This document shows, in pieces, positions 8,114-17,231 of a stretch of 64,000 nt of DNA (position 1 is the first letter of the stretch; each line of letters starts with the position of its first letter). A program made the translations under genes and the position numbers. Location of the stretch: positions 434,001 to 498,000 of the forward strand of contig NZ_JAHZTD010000002.1 of assembly GCF_019599275.1 (NCBI RefSeq), given 5' to 3'. This stretch comes from Hymenobacter sp. HSC-4F20. GTDB taxonomy: Bacteria > Bacteroidota > Bacteroidia > Cytophagales > Hymenobacteraceae. The notes beneath the pieces were generated by a model. That model was given only the letters and a program-made list of their open reading frames with translations. It was not told the DNA's origin and did not search any database.

Positions 8114-8322
8114 CGGTGGTAAGCTTCTCACAAAGCCTATGCCGAAACGTCAAAATTCGGCCTAAACACAGTGCTTTTTTTGTGGTTTCGACAGTCCTCT
8201 GCCATATCCTTCTTTTCTCCTGCGCGAAGGACCTTACTGCCGCTCCGCTACTGCCCTGCTGGCAGCTGGTAGGCCTCGGCTGTACTCGTTTCAGAGGGCA
8301 GTTTGTACTACCCGGCTGTTCG

Positions 8323-10854
8323 CTAAAAATTCACGCCTACCGAAGCCAGGAAGTTGCGGGTAGCCTGAGGGAAATACCAGTTAAACGTATCGATGCCGCC
8401 GCTGGCACCCGGGTAGCTGTAGGTGTAGCCATTGGCCTCATAGCGGCGGTTTAACACGTTATTTACTAAGAAGCCCAGCTCCATTTCTTTCACAAACTTA
8501 GGATGGATGCTGTAACGGGCGCGGAAGTCCAGCACCTGGTAGGGTTTGATGCGGCGGTCTTCGCTGGTCGAGTTGTCGAGATACTGGCGGCTGACGGTTT
8601 TGTAGAGCAAAGCCAGACGCAGACTCGGCAACGGCTGCCCCTCCAACGTGTGCGCCGATACGACGGAAGGCGAATAGGAAATGGTTGTCGTCCGGCCTTC
8701 GGCAGCGGTTATCGGGTTGTAATCGGCATCGTAGGTAACCTCGCGGAAATCCAGAATACGGTTGTGGCTGAGCGTGAGGGTGCTGCTCAGGCTGAGCTTG
8801 TCGTTGGCCGAGGCGGAGCCCGTTAGCTCCACGCCGGTGCGGTAGCTGCGCGGGGCGTTAGTACGCAGGGCAGTGCCCACATCGTTGAGCTGGCCGGTAG
8901 CTACCAGTTGGTTGCGGTACTTCATGTAGAAATAGTTCGCCTCGAAACGAACCGCCGTAACCAGACCAAGGGCTGAGGTGGCGGGCAGCGTCAGGCGGTA
9001 GCCGCCCTCGAAATCCTGAAGACGCTCGGCCTTGGCGCTCTGGTCGCCGGCGGGGCGGTCGGTGAAGTCCGAGCGGACGGGTTCGCGCTGGCCCACGGCG
9101 TAGCTGGCATAGAGCTGCTGCCCTTCGGCTAAGCTGAAGGTAGCGCCGGCCTTGGGGTTGAAGAAGGTGTAGCGGGCGCGGGTGGTTACGTCGTTCTGGT
9201 CGTCCTCAATGCCATCAATGGTGTACTTGATGTGGCGTATCTGCGCGTCGGCGTACACGCCCAGCTTGGGCAGCACTTGCCAGGTAGCGCGGGCGTAGGC
9301 GTTGTAGTCGGTTTTGAGGGCGTCGTTGAAGTAGTAGCGCTGCCGGATGTTGCTGTTGGAAGCGTACTGCGCCCAGATAACCTCGCCGTAGTGGTCGTTG
9401 GTGAACTGATTCCAGGCCCCGCCCAGGGTAGCCTGTAGCTTGCCTTCGCGGGGCTGGTAGTTGAGGGCGAAGGTGCCGCCGTAGAAGTAGTTATCCAGCC
9501 ACTTACGGTCAATCAGGTTGCTGCGCGTGATGGTGGTGTCACCGAGCACTACATTTTCGAGCCCGTAATCTGCCAGCTTGCGGCCGGTGCGGTAGTTTTC
9601 GTAGTACCCAAAGCCGCGGGTGAGGTGCAAGGCCGCGCCTATGTTCCAGGCTTCGCCCAGGGCTTGGGAGAGGTGGAGCTGGTAGTGGTTTTGCTGGTAG
9701 TTGTCGGTTTGGTTGTCGTAGGTATAGTAGCTGTAGCGGCGGCCTTCGCGCAGGGCGCGTTCGGCATCTTCCGGGCTCAGTTCGCCGTTATCAATGTACT
9801 GCTGCAGCAAGGCCCGGTCGCCGGTAATGGCGGGCTCGGGCACGCCATTCCACGATTGGTAGGTTTTCTCGCGGCCCGAAAAAGTGATGAACTTCACCAG
9901 CGTGTTTTTGCCCTGGTAGCCCGCCGCGAGGTAGTACGACTTCAGGTCAGAAGCGCCGCGCTTCACGTACCCATCCGAGGAAATGCGCGAAAGACGACCA
10001 TCTACCGTAAAATGCCCGCCCAGCAGGCCGGTACCGAACTGCACGTTGTTGCGCCAGGTGGTAAAGGAGCCGAAGGTATTCTGCGTTTCGGCGTAGGCCT
10101 CGGGGCGCACATCGAGGGTAGAGATGTTGAGGCTGGCCCCGAATGCTGCCCCGCCATTTTGGCTGGTACCTACCCCCCGCTGCACCTGAATACTGCTGAT
10201 GGAAGAAGCCAAATCGGGCAGGTTCACCAGGAACGACCCGTGCGACTCAGCATCATTCAGCGGCACCCCGTTAATGGTCATGTTAATGCCCGTGTTGCTG
10301 GTGCCCCGAATCCGGATATCGGTGTAGCCTACCCCCGCCCCAGCGTCGGAGTTGACGACTACCGATGGGGTTTGATCGAGCAGGTAGGGTAGGTCTTGGC
10401 CGAAGTTGCGCTTCCGCAGGTCCTGACGGCTGAGGTTGGTGTAGGCGGTGGCGGTGCGGTCGTTGGCGCGGGAAGCCGTTACCAGAGCCTCCCCGGTAAG
10501 TACACCGCCTGATTGCAACGCAGGTGTGAGGCGCTGTTCTGTGGGCTGGCCTTCCAGGCGCTGCACCAGCGGTTGGTAGCCCAGAAAGGTGATGCGCAGC
10601 TCGTGGGAGCCGGCCGGTACGGCGGGCAGCGTAAAGGCGCCAGTGGCGTTAGTTGCGGCGCTGGGCGTACCATCGAGCAAGATGGTGGCGCCGGGCAGCG
10701 GCGTGCCCGTGCGGGCATCGGTAACGGTACCGGACACGGGGCCTTGCGCCCATGCCGTAACAGGCAGCGCCAGCAGCACCGCCCCGGAAACCAGGTAATT
10801 TTTCAACAACTGAAACTGAAAAGATTGAACGGACCCGGCGCCAGGGGTCGGCAC
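8323..10854 (-). CDS. TonB-dependent outer membrane receptor, predicted thiamin uptake
   Basis: About 843 residues. A signal peptide ends at TAWAQ, followed by a CarboxypepD_reg-like domain (GTVTDARTGTPLPGATILLD), a plug domain (DIRIRGTSNTGINMTINGVP, then IQVQRGVGTSQNGG) and a long beta-barrel ending in aromatic ASVGVNF. Such receptors import scarce nutrients with TonB energy. The TPP riboswitch immediately upstream (10880-10958) predicts thiamin or a precursor as substrate, as for the thiamin-regulated outer-membrane receptors known in Bacteroidetes. The start is uncertain: the frame opens with GTG at 10854, but the signal-peptide-like segment KNYLVSGAVLLAL begins after a TTG at 10806. No ATG is available between them. 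Confidence 0.92.
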   Translation of the reverse strand: MPTPGAGSVQSFQFQLLKNYLVSGAVLLALPVTAWAQGPVSGTVTDARTGTPLPGATILLDGTPSAATNATGAFTLPAVPAGSHELRITFLGYQPLVQRLEGQPTEQRLTPALQSGGVLTGEALVTASRANDRTATAYTNLSRQDLRKRNFGQDLPYLLDQTPSVVVNSDAGAGVGYTDIRIRGTSNTGINMTINGVPLNDAESHGSFLVNLPDLASSISSIQVQRGVGTSQNGGAAFGASLNISTLDVRPEAYAETQNTFGSFTTWRNNVQFGTGLLGGHFTVDGRLSRISSDGYVKRGASDLKSYYLAAGYQGKNTLVKFITFSGREKTYQSWNGVPEPAITGDRALLQQYIDNGELSPEDAERALREGRRYSYYTYDNQTDNYQQNHYQLHLSQALGEAWNIGAALHLTRGFGYYENYRTGRKLADYGLENVVLGDTTITRSNLIDRKWLDNYFYGGTFALNYQPREGKLQATLGGAWNQFTNDHYGEVIWAQYASNSNIRQRYYFNDALKTDYNAYARATWQVLPKLGVYADAQIRHIKYTIDGIEDDQNDVTTRARYTFFNPKAGATFSLAEGQQLYASYAVGQREPVRSDFTDRPAGDQSAKAERLQDFEGGYRLTLPATSALGLVTAVRFEANYFYMKYRNQLVATGQLNDVGTALRTNAPRSYRTGVELTGSASANDKLSLSSTLTLSHNRILDFREVTYDADYNPITAAEGRTTTISYSPSVVSAHTLEGQPLPSLRLALLYKTVSRQYLDNSTSEDRRIKPYQVLDFRARYSIHPKFVKEMELGFLVNNVLNRRYEANGYTYSYPGASGGIDTFNWYFPQATRNFLASVGVNF

Positions 10855-10879
10855 CTCAGGTTTTTCGTTCGCGGATCGT

Positions 10880-10958
10880 TTGTTCCCTTCGCCGGCATTA
10901 CCCGGGCAGGTTCAATGGGTATGATCTCAGCCCCGCGCAAGCGGCGGGGCACCCCTAA
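10880..10958 (-). promoter_or_regulatory. TPP (thiamin pyrophosphate) riboswitch
   Basis: Read on the minus strand, the THI-box elements occur in order: AGGGGTGC, a P3-type GC-rich hairpin, CTGAGATCATACCC, TTGAACCTG, and CGGGTAATGCCGGCGAAGGG. These are the conserved P2/P4 and pyrophosphate-binding parts of the TPP aptamer. It lies 26 bases before the GTG of the TonB receptor, so high TPP should reduce receptor synthesis. No other gene lies between aptamer and receptor. Confidence 0.96.
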
Positions 10959-11198
10959 ACTATGGGCGCTAAGGTACGCCAGATCTTTCAGGTTTTGTGC
11001 TGAAGTGATGTTCAGCAGGAATAAATCGGGGCGTGAATTCTCTTTTATTTCTTGACAATCAAGTAAATTAGAGACTAGCCCGTTACGCATTCAGAAAAAA
11101 CTGCCCGGAGAAAACAACCCACCCCACACCTCCGTTTCTGTCTTGAAGCCCAGCGCGTAACTAGGGCCTGCCGTTGAACTTTCGTCCTCTCCGCCGCC

Positions 11199-11429
11199 AT
11201 GACCATCACCAGCCTACTCTATCTGCTCGTGGTACTTATGTTCACCGGGCTTTTGCTAGTTCTCCCCCGTCGCCGGTCCCGGCAGCCCCCTACCCCTGAT
11301 AGCGACGACGACGGCGGCGAACCCCTCGACGACGGACTCCCGGATTTTGACTTACCCCCCGGTATATCCCGCCCCATCAATGACTGGGAACCAGACTATA
11401 ACCGGCCCAGAGTACCGATGGAAGTTTGA
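11199..11429 (+). CDS. small single-pass membrane protein
   Basis: A 76-residue protein with one N-terminal transmembrane helix (residues 4-23, LLYLLVVLMFTGLLLVL) followed by a basic stop-transfer patch RRRSR and an acidic, proline-rich tail with DSDDDGG and DLPPG segments. The topology is probably N-out or a signal anchor with the acidic tail in the cytoplasm. There is no recognised family. It is a lone plus-strand gene between two minus-strand transcription units and ends at a strong bidirectional hairpin. Its orientation and coherent composition support coding, but the protein may be lineage-specific. Confidence 0.55.
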   Translation: MTITSLLYLLVVLMFTGLLLVLPRRRSRQPPTPDSDDDGGEPLDDGLPDFDLPPGISRPINDWEPDYNRPRVPMEV

Positions 11430-11474
11430 GAGTAAGCAGACAAGCTCCATGTGGTATTGTGCGCGGTAGCTTCT

Positions 11475-11533
11475 AAAACCGAAAGCGGGCAAAGCCGACC
11501 TTACTAAAGTCCGCTTTGCCCGCTTTCGGTTTT
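11475..11533. terminator. bidirectional terminator
   Basis: A 21-bp perfect stem (AAAACCGAAAGCGGGCAAAGC and its complement) encloses a 17-base loop, with A-rich and T-rich flanks. It separates the convergent small membrane gene (plus) and the GNAT gene (minus). Confidence 0.9.
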
Positions 11534-11545
11534 TACTTTTTCCCT

Positions 11546-11977
11546 TTACAGGTCTTTGGCCATGCGCACGTAGGGAATGGTGCCGCGGTAGAAGCGGTTG
11601 CCTTCCGGCTCCAGGCCAAACGCCCGGTAGAAGTTTTCATTCACCGCGCGGGCGTCGCACCAGATGCGCTGGGCACCCTGGGCCCGCGCTTCATCGAGCA
11701 CGCGGCGCAGCAGTTGGGAGCCGATGCCCTGGCCCTGGCAGTCGGGGCGGGTAGCAAACTTGCGGAACCGGGCCACGGTGCCGTCAATGAACAGAGAAAT
11801 AACCGAAACGAGCTTTCCGTTGCGGAAGGCCCCAAAGTGGTGACCTTGCTCATCTTGGTTAAGTTTTACGTAGTCGATGGATTCCTGAGGCCATAGCACT
11901 TCGTGGCGAAGCGGGTAGGTATCGGCCGCCTTGATGGGGCGGATGGTAATCTCGGAGGTCATGAAGGAGTTACTCAA
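11546..11977 (-). CDS. GNAT family N-acetyltransferase
   Basis: A 143-residue protein (or 138 if it starts at the ATG at 11962). The GNAT acetyl-CoA binding motif A is visible as RKFATRPDCQGQGIGSQLLRR at about residues 72-92, with Q-x-x-G-I/G-G, followed by motif B near NENFYRAFGLEPEG. The family transfers an acetyl group from acetyl-CoA to an amine; the substrate cannot be read from sequence. Its start overlaps the stop of the mutarotase-like gene by eight bases, which implies translational coupling within the pnuC operon. Confidence 0.88.
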   Translation of the reverse strand: MSNSFMTSEITIRPIKAADTYPLRHEVLWPQESIDYVKLNQDEQGHHFGAFRNGKLVSVISLFIDGTVARFRKFATRPDCQGQGIGSQLLRRVLDEARAQGAQRIWCDARAVNENFYRAFGLEPEGNRFYRGTIPYVRMAKDL

Positions 11978-12845
11978 CGGTGATGCTATAGGAGGTGGCG
12001 AACTGCTGGCCGGGCTGGAGGCTCAGAATACCTTCTTTATCGGCCAGTTCGGGAGAGCCGGTGGTAGAACTGGCAATGCCCTGCCAGGGTTCGATGCAAA
12101 CAAAGGGGGCTCCAGGACCTTTGGTCCAGAGGCCGAGGTAGGGAAAGCCCTCGAAACGCACCCGAACGCCGCGGCCCGAGCGGCGGCTGCGCAGGGTAAC
12201 ATGGGTGAAGTGAAAGTGTTTGAGCACCAGAGCGTCTTGCGCAAATAGCTGATAGCTAAGTGGCAACACCTCCTGATTGGTAAGCAGCGGCGCGGTCTGG
12301 CCAGTAAGCAAACCACCGTCCAGCAAATGACGTTCCGCCGTAACGGGCTGGTCGAAGGCAAACTCGTAGTCTTCGAAGGTTTCGCCTTCCGTTAAGGGGC
12401 AGCGGAAAGCTGGGTGCGCTCCAATGCTAAACAGCAGCTCGCCCGTGCCTGGGTTTTCTACCTCCCAGCCAATGGTGAGTTCGGGGCCAGCCAGACGGTA
12501 GGTGATGCGTAACAGGAAGTCAAACGGGTAGTTGCTGCGGCTTTGCTCCGAAGCGCGCAACTCGAAAGCAACGGCCGTACCCGAGTGGCTGTGCAGCTCG
12601 AACTCTTGGTCGCGGGCAAAGCCATGCTGGGGTAGCTGATAGGGTTGACCCTGGTGCGTGTACTGGTCGTGGGGCAAACGGCCCACAATGGGGAACAGCA
12701 CCGGCGCATGGCGGTTCCAGAACGCGGCATCAGCAGACCAGATATACTCTAGATTATTCAGGTCTTTGCGGACAAAGCTGCTGAGCTCAGCACCGCGGGC
12801 CTTGATGCCCACCCGACACTTTTCGTTTTCGAGGTAGTAAGTCAT
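11970..12845 (-). CDS. aldose 1-epimerase family (LacX-like) protein
   Basis: A 291-residue protein of the galactose-mutarotase superfamily, with the usual beta-sandwich pattern and length for the LacX-like group. Recognisable segments include GAELSSFVRKD near the N-terminus, APVLFPIVGRLP, LPQHGFARDQEF (the catalytic-type histidine), FSIGAHPAFRCPL (second histidine) and FVCIEPWQGIA, where the Glu is the expected catalytic base. The substrate sugar is unknown. It follows the kinase gene by 70 bases on the same strand and overlaps the GNAT gene. Confidence 0.88.
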   Translation of the reverse strand: MTYYLENEKCRVGIKARGAELSSFVRKDLNNLEYIWSADAAFWNRHAPVLFPIVGRLPHDQYTHQGQPYQLPQHGFARDQEFELHSHSGTAVAFELRASEQSRSNYPFDFLLRITYRLAGPELTIGWEVENPGTGELLFSIGAHPAFRCPLTEGETFEDYEFAFDQPVTAERHLLDGGLLTGQTAPLLTNQEVLPLSYQLFAQDALVLKHFHFTHVTLRSRRSGRGVRVRFEGFPYLGLWTKGPGAPFVCIEPWQGIASSTTGSPELADKEGILSLQPGQQFATSYSITVE

Positions 12846-12915
12846 TCAACTAGCAATTGCGGAATCCCAAACGGAAGTTGAGGTAGCCAAACGGAATTCG
12901 CGGCGAAAAGGTCGT

Positions 12916-13494
12916 TTATTCGGCTGATTGGTTGCCACGGTGAGCCCGGCTTTCCAGTAGTTCGGTGCTTTTTCCCAGTAGCGCATCAACGTGGAAGCAA
13001 GCAGCCTCCAGACGCTGGCAGGCCGTACCGCTGATTTCTGCAAAGTTCGCAAACTGGTCGCGGAGTTCCCGCTGATACAGCTCAAAGAAGTACTGGCGGT
13101 GGTTGGGGTGCTCTCGCAAAGGATCAGGCTCCCAGGGCAAATCTACATTCAGCAGCAACACCAAATCATAGTGCTGGCGCTCCATCTGGGTTTTAATCCA
13201 ATCGGGGCACTGCCCGAAGGCGTGCTCAGCCCATATCTTGATTACGAGCAGATCGGTGTCGCAGAAGACCACAGGCCTTCCCAGGCGGGTGGCCGTTGCC
13301 ACGGCCGAGGCTTCGGCATCAAGCTGGCCGCGGGCAATTTCTTCCAGGTCGGCTAGAGTGTAGCGCGGCCCTTGCTTTTCTAAGTACTGACGGGCGTACT
13401 CCGGGGCCCACGCCGTGCGGTAGTGCTCAGCCAGCAGGCGACTGAGGGTAGTTTTGCCCGTCGATTCGGGGCCAGTTAGTGCAACACGCAGCAT
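12916..13494 (-). CDS. NadR-like AAA kinase (ribosylnicotinamide kinase domain)
   Basis: A 192-residue P-loop kinase equal to the C-terminal kinase half of NadR, without the adenylyltransferase half. Walker A is GPESTGKTT (residues 8-16), then WAPEYARQYLE, and DTDLLVIKIWAEHAFGQCP, which are typical of the NadR kinase (COG3172 / AAA_28). NadR-type kinases phosphorylate nicotinamide riboside to NMN. Its neighbour 54 bases upstream is a PnuC-family transporter, the classical partner: uptake followed by phosphorylation traps the vitamin. A thiamin-specific version cannot be excluded because a thiamin receptor lies nearby. Confidence 0.88.
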   Translation of the reverse strand: MLRVALTGPESTGKTTLSRLLAEHYRTAWAPEYARQYLEKQGPRYTLADLEEIARGQLDAEASAVATATRLGRPVVFCDTDLLVIKIWAEHAFGQCPDWIKTQMERQHYDLVLLLNVDLPWEPDPLREHPNHRQYFFELYQRELRDQFANFAEISGTACQRLEAACFHVDALLGKSTELLESRAHRGNQSAE

Positions 13495-13548
13495 GGGGTA
13501 CTAAGCTAAGAGGAAGTAGCGGTGCGCTGTGAGAAGGCACGAGGGAGG

Positions 13549-14286
13549 TTAAACGGTGGAAGCGGGGTGAGCCTTGCCCACGGCTACGTGGCTGGCGCGG
13601 CGCCACTCCAGGTAGCCATACACTGCCAAGCCCAGATACAGGGCATACAGGGCACTGGTGGGGTAGAGTTGCTTATACCACAGAATGGGCACGTACAGGA
13701 TGTCGACGAAAATCCAGAGCCACCAGTTTTCAAGCCGCTTGCGCATGAGCAGGTACTGCGCCGCCAAGCTCACGGCCGTCGTGAAGCTGTCCCAGTGGGG
13801 CAAAGTAGCCGTGGTATGATGCTGCAGGTAATAGCCGGCGCCCAGGGTGTACGCCAGCACAAACGCGGCACAGGCCACCCACTCGAACGGGCGCGCGCGC
13901 GTGACGTGTAGCTCCGAATGGCTGCGGCCGCCGTAAAGCCACTGGTACCACCCATACACACTCAGGCCAATAAACAGGATTTGCAGAAACCCATCGGAAT
14001 ACAACCCCGCCCGGTAGTACACCAAAATGTAAAGGGCGCAGCTGAAAATGGCCACCGGAAAATTCCAGAGCGACTCGCGCGCCGCCAGCCATACACAGAC
14101 AAAGCCCGTCAGTACGGCTACCCATTCCAAGGCGCTACCGCCGGCAGCGGCGGTCCAGAATTCGTACAATGACTGCACCACAGCAAGACAACTGAAAGAC
14201 GACACCAGCACCCCACGCCAGGCAGCGTAGTTTTCGGCATGGTCAAAGCTAACGAGCATTAGGGTAATTTTGCGGATGTCCGGCAT
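13549..14286 (-). CDS. pnuC: PnuC-family vitamin transporter
   Basis: A 245-residue membrane protein with about seven helices. The PnuC signature is visible: LAARESLWNFPVAIFSCALY, then YYRAGLYSDGFLQILF and SVYGWYQWLYG, and near the end LENWWLWIFVDILYVPILWY. PnuC proteins are SWEET-like facilitators for nicotinamide riboside; sister groups PnuT and PnuX carry thiamin and riboflavin. The adjoining NadR-like kinase argues for nicotinamide riboside, the nearby TPP-controlled receptor for thiamin. The start is uncertain: ATG 14286 or ATG 14256. The divergent rhodanese promoter lies within its first codons. Confidence 0.9.
   Translation of the reverse strand: MPDIRKITLMLVSFDHAENYAAWRGVLVSSFSCLAVVQSLYEFWTAAAGGSALEWVAVLTGFVCVWLAARESLWNFPVAIFSCALYILVYYRAGLYSDGFLQILFIGLSVYGWYQWLYGGRSHSELHVTRARPFEWVACAAFVLAYTLGAGYYLQHHTTATLPHWDSFTTAVSLAAQYLLMRKRLENWWLWIFVDILYVPILWYKQLYPTSALYALYLGLAVYGYLEWRRASHVAVGKAHPASTV
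14265..14272 (+). promoter_or_regulatory. -7 promoter element for the rhodanese gene
   Basis: TAATTTTG, a perfect TAnnTTTG, 38 bases before the ATG at 14311. It overlaps the 5' end of the divergent pnuC frame. Confidence 0.45.
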
Positions 14287-14310
14287 TTTCTCTCCCCAGC
14301 CTCACCCTCT

Positions 14311-14634
14311 ATGCTCCCCGAACTCACCCCCGAAGACCTGCACGCCCGCCTCCAACGCGGCGAAGACCTGCAGCTGATTGACGTACGCCAGCCCGAAGAG
14401 TACGCCTACTGCCGCATTGAGGGTAGCCACCTGATTCCGTTGGGAGAACTGGCCAGTCGGGCTGAGGAAATTGACCCCGACCGCCCCACGGTGCTTATCT
14501 GCCACCACGGGGTTCGCTCTATGCAAGCTCTAGCCTACCTCCAGCATCGCCACGAACTCACCAACCTGCTGAACCTGCGCGGGGGTATTCATGCCTGGAG
14601 CCTGCGCGTAGACCCCTCGGTAGCCGTGTATTAA
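14311..14634 (+). CDS. rhodanese-like domain protein
   Basis: A 107-residue single-domain rhodanese. The N-terminal part LIDVRQPEEYAYCRIEGSHLIP contains the conserved DVR...E and the H-L-I-P segment. The active loop is CHHGVRS with cysteine at residue 64, followed by GGIHAWS. The persulphide-forming cysteine is present, so sulphur-transfer activity is plausible; the acceptor is unknown. It is 68 bases before hrpB on the same strand and could share its transcript. Small proteins like this resemble GlpE or the rhodanese partner of MoeB-type proteins, but context gives no partner. Confidence 0.92.
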   Translation: MLPELTPEDLHARLQRGEDLQLIDVRQPEEYAYCRIEGSHLIPLGELASRAEEIDPDRPTVLICHHGVRSMQALAYLQHRHELTNLLNLRGGIHAWSLRVDPSVAVY

Positions 14635-14702
14635 TTCGGCAGTAGGCCGCGGCAGATCTTCCACTCGGTGTCCTTACCTAGGCTACACCTGCTTCACTAC
14701 CA

Positions 14703-17231
14703 ATGCTCCTCCCCGACCTTCCCATAAAAGATGCGCTGCCCGAGCTGCTGGCTACCCTCGAAAACCACAGCGTAGCCGTATTGCAGGCCCCGCCCGGTGC
14801 TGGCAAAACCACCGTGGTGCCATTGGCCCTGCTGGAAGCGGCGTGGCGGGAAGACGGCCGGATTCTGGTGCTGGAACCGCGCCGCCTGGCCGCCCGCGCT
14901 GCCGCTACCCGCATGGCCCAGCTGCTCGGCGAGCCAGTGGGGCAAACGGTGGGCTACCGGATGCGCCTGGAAAGCAAAGTATCGGCCAAGACGCGGATTG
15001 AGGTAGTAACGGAGGTGATTCTGACCCGCCAGCTTCAGGACGACCCAGCCCTGGAAGGCGTGGCGGCGGTAGTGTTCGATGAATTTCACGAGCGAAGCCT
15101 GCAAGCCGACCTGGGGCTGGCCCTGGCCCTGGATGCCCAGAGCGTGTTGCGGCCCGACCTACGAATTCTGGTGATGTCGGCCACGCTGGATGCCGACCGG
15201 TTGGGGGCCTGGCTCGGAGCGCCGGTGGTGCGCAGCCTGGGCCGCATGTTCCCGGTAGAAACCCATTACCTCACGCCCCAGCGGGCCGCCACGGTTTCGC
15301 GGCGCCCCCACGAAAAGCTCCAGGACCTCACGCCTGTTATCCTCCGCGAAGCGCTGCAGCAGCACGCTACCGGCGACGTGCTGGTGTTTCTGCCCGGCTT
15401 GGCCGACCAACGCCGGGTAGCCGAAAAGCTGGCTTCCCTGCCCAGTTCTATTGACATTCACGTCTTGCACGGCGAATTGCCCGCCGAGCAGCAGGATGCA
15501 GCCCTGCGCCCTGCCCCTCCCGGCCGCCGCAAGGTAGTGCTGGCTACCAGCATTGCCGAAACCAGCTTAACCATTGAGGGCGTCACGATTGTGGTGGATG
15601 GCGGCTACGCCCGCGTGCCGCGCTTCGAGCCACGCACCGGCCTGACGACCCTGGGTACTGAGCCCGTCAGCCAGGCGGCCGCTGATCAGCGCCGGGGGCG
15701 CGCTGGCCGCCTGGGCCCTGGCACCTGTTACCGCCTCTGGACCGAAGCCGAATACCAGGAGCTACCCCATCACCTGGCCCCCGAAATTCTCACTGCCGAC
15801 CTCAGCCCCCTGGCTTTAGAGCTGGCCCTTTGGGGCACCCATGATGCTACGGCTCTGCGCTGGCTGGATGCGCCTCCCGCGCCCGCCCTGGCCCAGGCCC
15901 GCGACTTGCTCGTGCGCTTGCAAGCCATAACGCCCAGTGGCCAGCCTACGGCTCACGGCCGGGCGCTGGCGGGCCTGGGGTTGGTTCCGCGTTTGGCGCA
16001 CCTGGTGGTGCGCGGGCAGGAAGTAGGACACGGCGCTACGGCCTGCGCCCTGGCGGCTTTGCTCACGGAGCGCGACATATTGCGTTCTGCCGACGGCTCG
16101 TTTGGCCCCCCTGACTTGCGCCTGCGCCTGGAGGCCTTGGCATCCGGTCGGGCGCCGCTGCCGGGGCTCACACCGGATGCCGCCGCGGTGCGGCGCGTGC
16201 GCGAAGCAGCAGCTGTGCTGCGCAATCGGGCGGGAGCCAAGGGTGAAATCGAGCCGGACGTGGCCGGGTTGCTGGCCGCCTTCGCCTACCCCGACCGACT
16301 GGCCCAACGCGAAACAGCTGAGCGAGTACGGCTGGTAAGCGGGCATCGGGCCACTTTGCCAGGCGAGTTTTTCGGGCAACAAGATGTATTTTTTGCCGTG
16401 GCTGCTCTGGATGGGGTAGCGGCCCAACCCCGCGCCAGCCTGGCCGCCCCCCTGAGTAAAGCCGAGCTGGAGCAGTACTTCGCGGAGCAAATTGATACTC
16501 GCGACGAAGTGCGCTGGGACGAAGCCGCCGGCCGCGTTACGGCCCGCCGCCTGCGCCGCCTCGGTGCCCTGCTGCTCACCGACACCAACCTACCCAACCC
16601 CGACCCCGAACTGCTCACGGCAGCCTTGCTCGGGGCCATCCGGGAGGGCGGGGTAGCGCGCCTACCCTGGAGTGAAGCAGCGGCCCAGCTGCGCGAACGG
16701 CTGGCTTTCCTGCACCACGTCTTTCCTGACCACTGGCCCGACGTATCGGACACAGCGCTACTGGATAATCTGGCAGAGTGGCTGGGGCCTTACCTGGGCG
16801 GGGTGAAATCGTGGGCAGAACTAGGACGCATTGACTTTGTGGAGGCGTTGCTGGGGCTGTTACCGGGGGGCTGGAGCCAGCGCCAAGAGCTGGACCGCCT
16901 GGCTCCCTCCCACCTCGAAGTGCCCACCGGCTCCCGCATCCGTTTGGATTACTCTGACCCTGCAACACCAGTGCTGGCCGTACGCCTGCAGGAAGTGTTT
17001 GGCTTACTCGATACTCCGACGGTAGCGGGGGGCCGGGTGCCGCTGACCTTGCACCTGCTCTCCCCCGGCTACCGGCCGGCCCAGGTCACGCGCGATTTGC
17101 GCAGCTTCTGGACCAGCAGCTACTTCGAGGTACGCAAGGAGCTGCGCGGCCGCTACCCCAAGCACTACTGGCCCGAAAACCCGCTCGAAGCGCAGGCCAT
17201 CCGGGGCACTAAGAAGCAAAACGGCTTGTAG
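14703..17231 (+). CDS. hrpB: ATP-dependent helicase HrpB
   Basis: An 842-residue DEAH-box helicase of normal HrpB length. Walker A PPGAGKTT is at about 30-37, the DEFH box at 126-129, SATLD at 159-163, and the motif VI segment QRRGRAGRLGPG at about 325-336. The helicase-associated domain and the HrpB-specific C-terminal domain follow, including the terminal TSSYFEVRKELRGRYPKHYWPENP that is diagnostic for HrpB. HrpB is an RNA-helicase-like protein conserved in bacteria with no firmly known role in most species. It is unusually GC-rich and Ala/Leu/Arg-rich, like its neighbours. It probably forms a unit with the preceding rhodanese gene. Confidence 0.96.
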   Translation: MLLPDLPIKDALPELLATLENHSVAVLQAPPGAGKTTVVPLALLEAAWREDGRILVLEPRRLAARAAATRMAQLLGEPVGQTVGYRMRLESKVSAKTRIEVVTEVILTRQLQDDPALEGVAAVVFDEFHERSLQADLGLALALDAQSVLRPDLRILVMSATLDADRLGAWLGAPVVRSLGRMFPVETHYLTPQRAATVSRRPHEKLQDLTPVILREALQQHATGDVLVFLPGLADQRRVAEKLASLPSSIDIHVLHGELPAEQQDAALRPAPPGRRKVVLATSIAETSLTIEGVTIVVDGGYARVPRFEPRTGLTTLGTEPVSQAAADQRRGRAGRLGPGTCYRLWTEAEYQELPHHLAPEILTADLSPLALELALWGTHDATALRWLDAPPAPALAQARDLLVRLQAITPSGQPTAHGRALAGLGLVPRLAHLVVRGQEVGHGATACALAALLTERDILRSADGSFGPPDLRLRLEALASGRAPLPGLTPDAAAVRRVREAAAVLRNRAGAKGEIEPDVAGLLAAFAYPDRLAQRETAERVRLVSGHRATLPGEFFGQQDVFFAVAALDGVAAQPRASLAAPLSKAELEQYFAEQIDTRDEVRWDEAAGRVTARRLRRLGALLLTDTNLPNPDPELLTAALLGAIREGGVARLPWSEAAAQLRERLAFLHHVFPDHWPDVSDTALLDNLAEWLGPYLGGVKSWAELGRIDFVEALLGLLPGGWSQRQELDRLAPSHLEVPTGSRIRLDYSDPATPVLAVRLQEVFGLLDTPTVAGGRVPLTLHLLSPGYRPAQVTRDLRSFWTSSYFEVRKELRGRYPKHYWPENPLEAQAIRGTKKQNGL

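Noticed and set aside
9625..10392. Long plus-strand open frame opposite the TonB receptor
   Set aside because: It is the antisense shadow of the receptor gene, with Val/Gly/Arg-rich composition typical of high-GC shadows and no family match.
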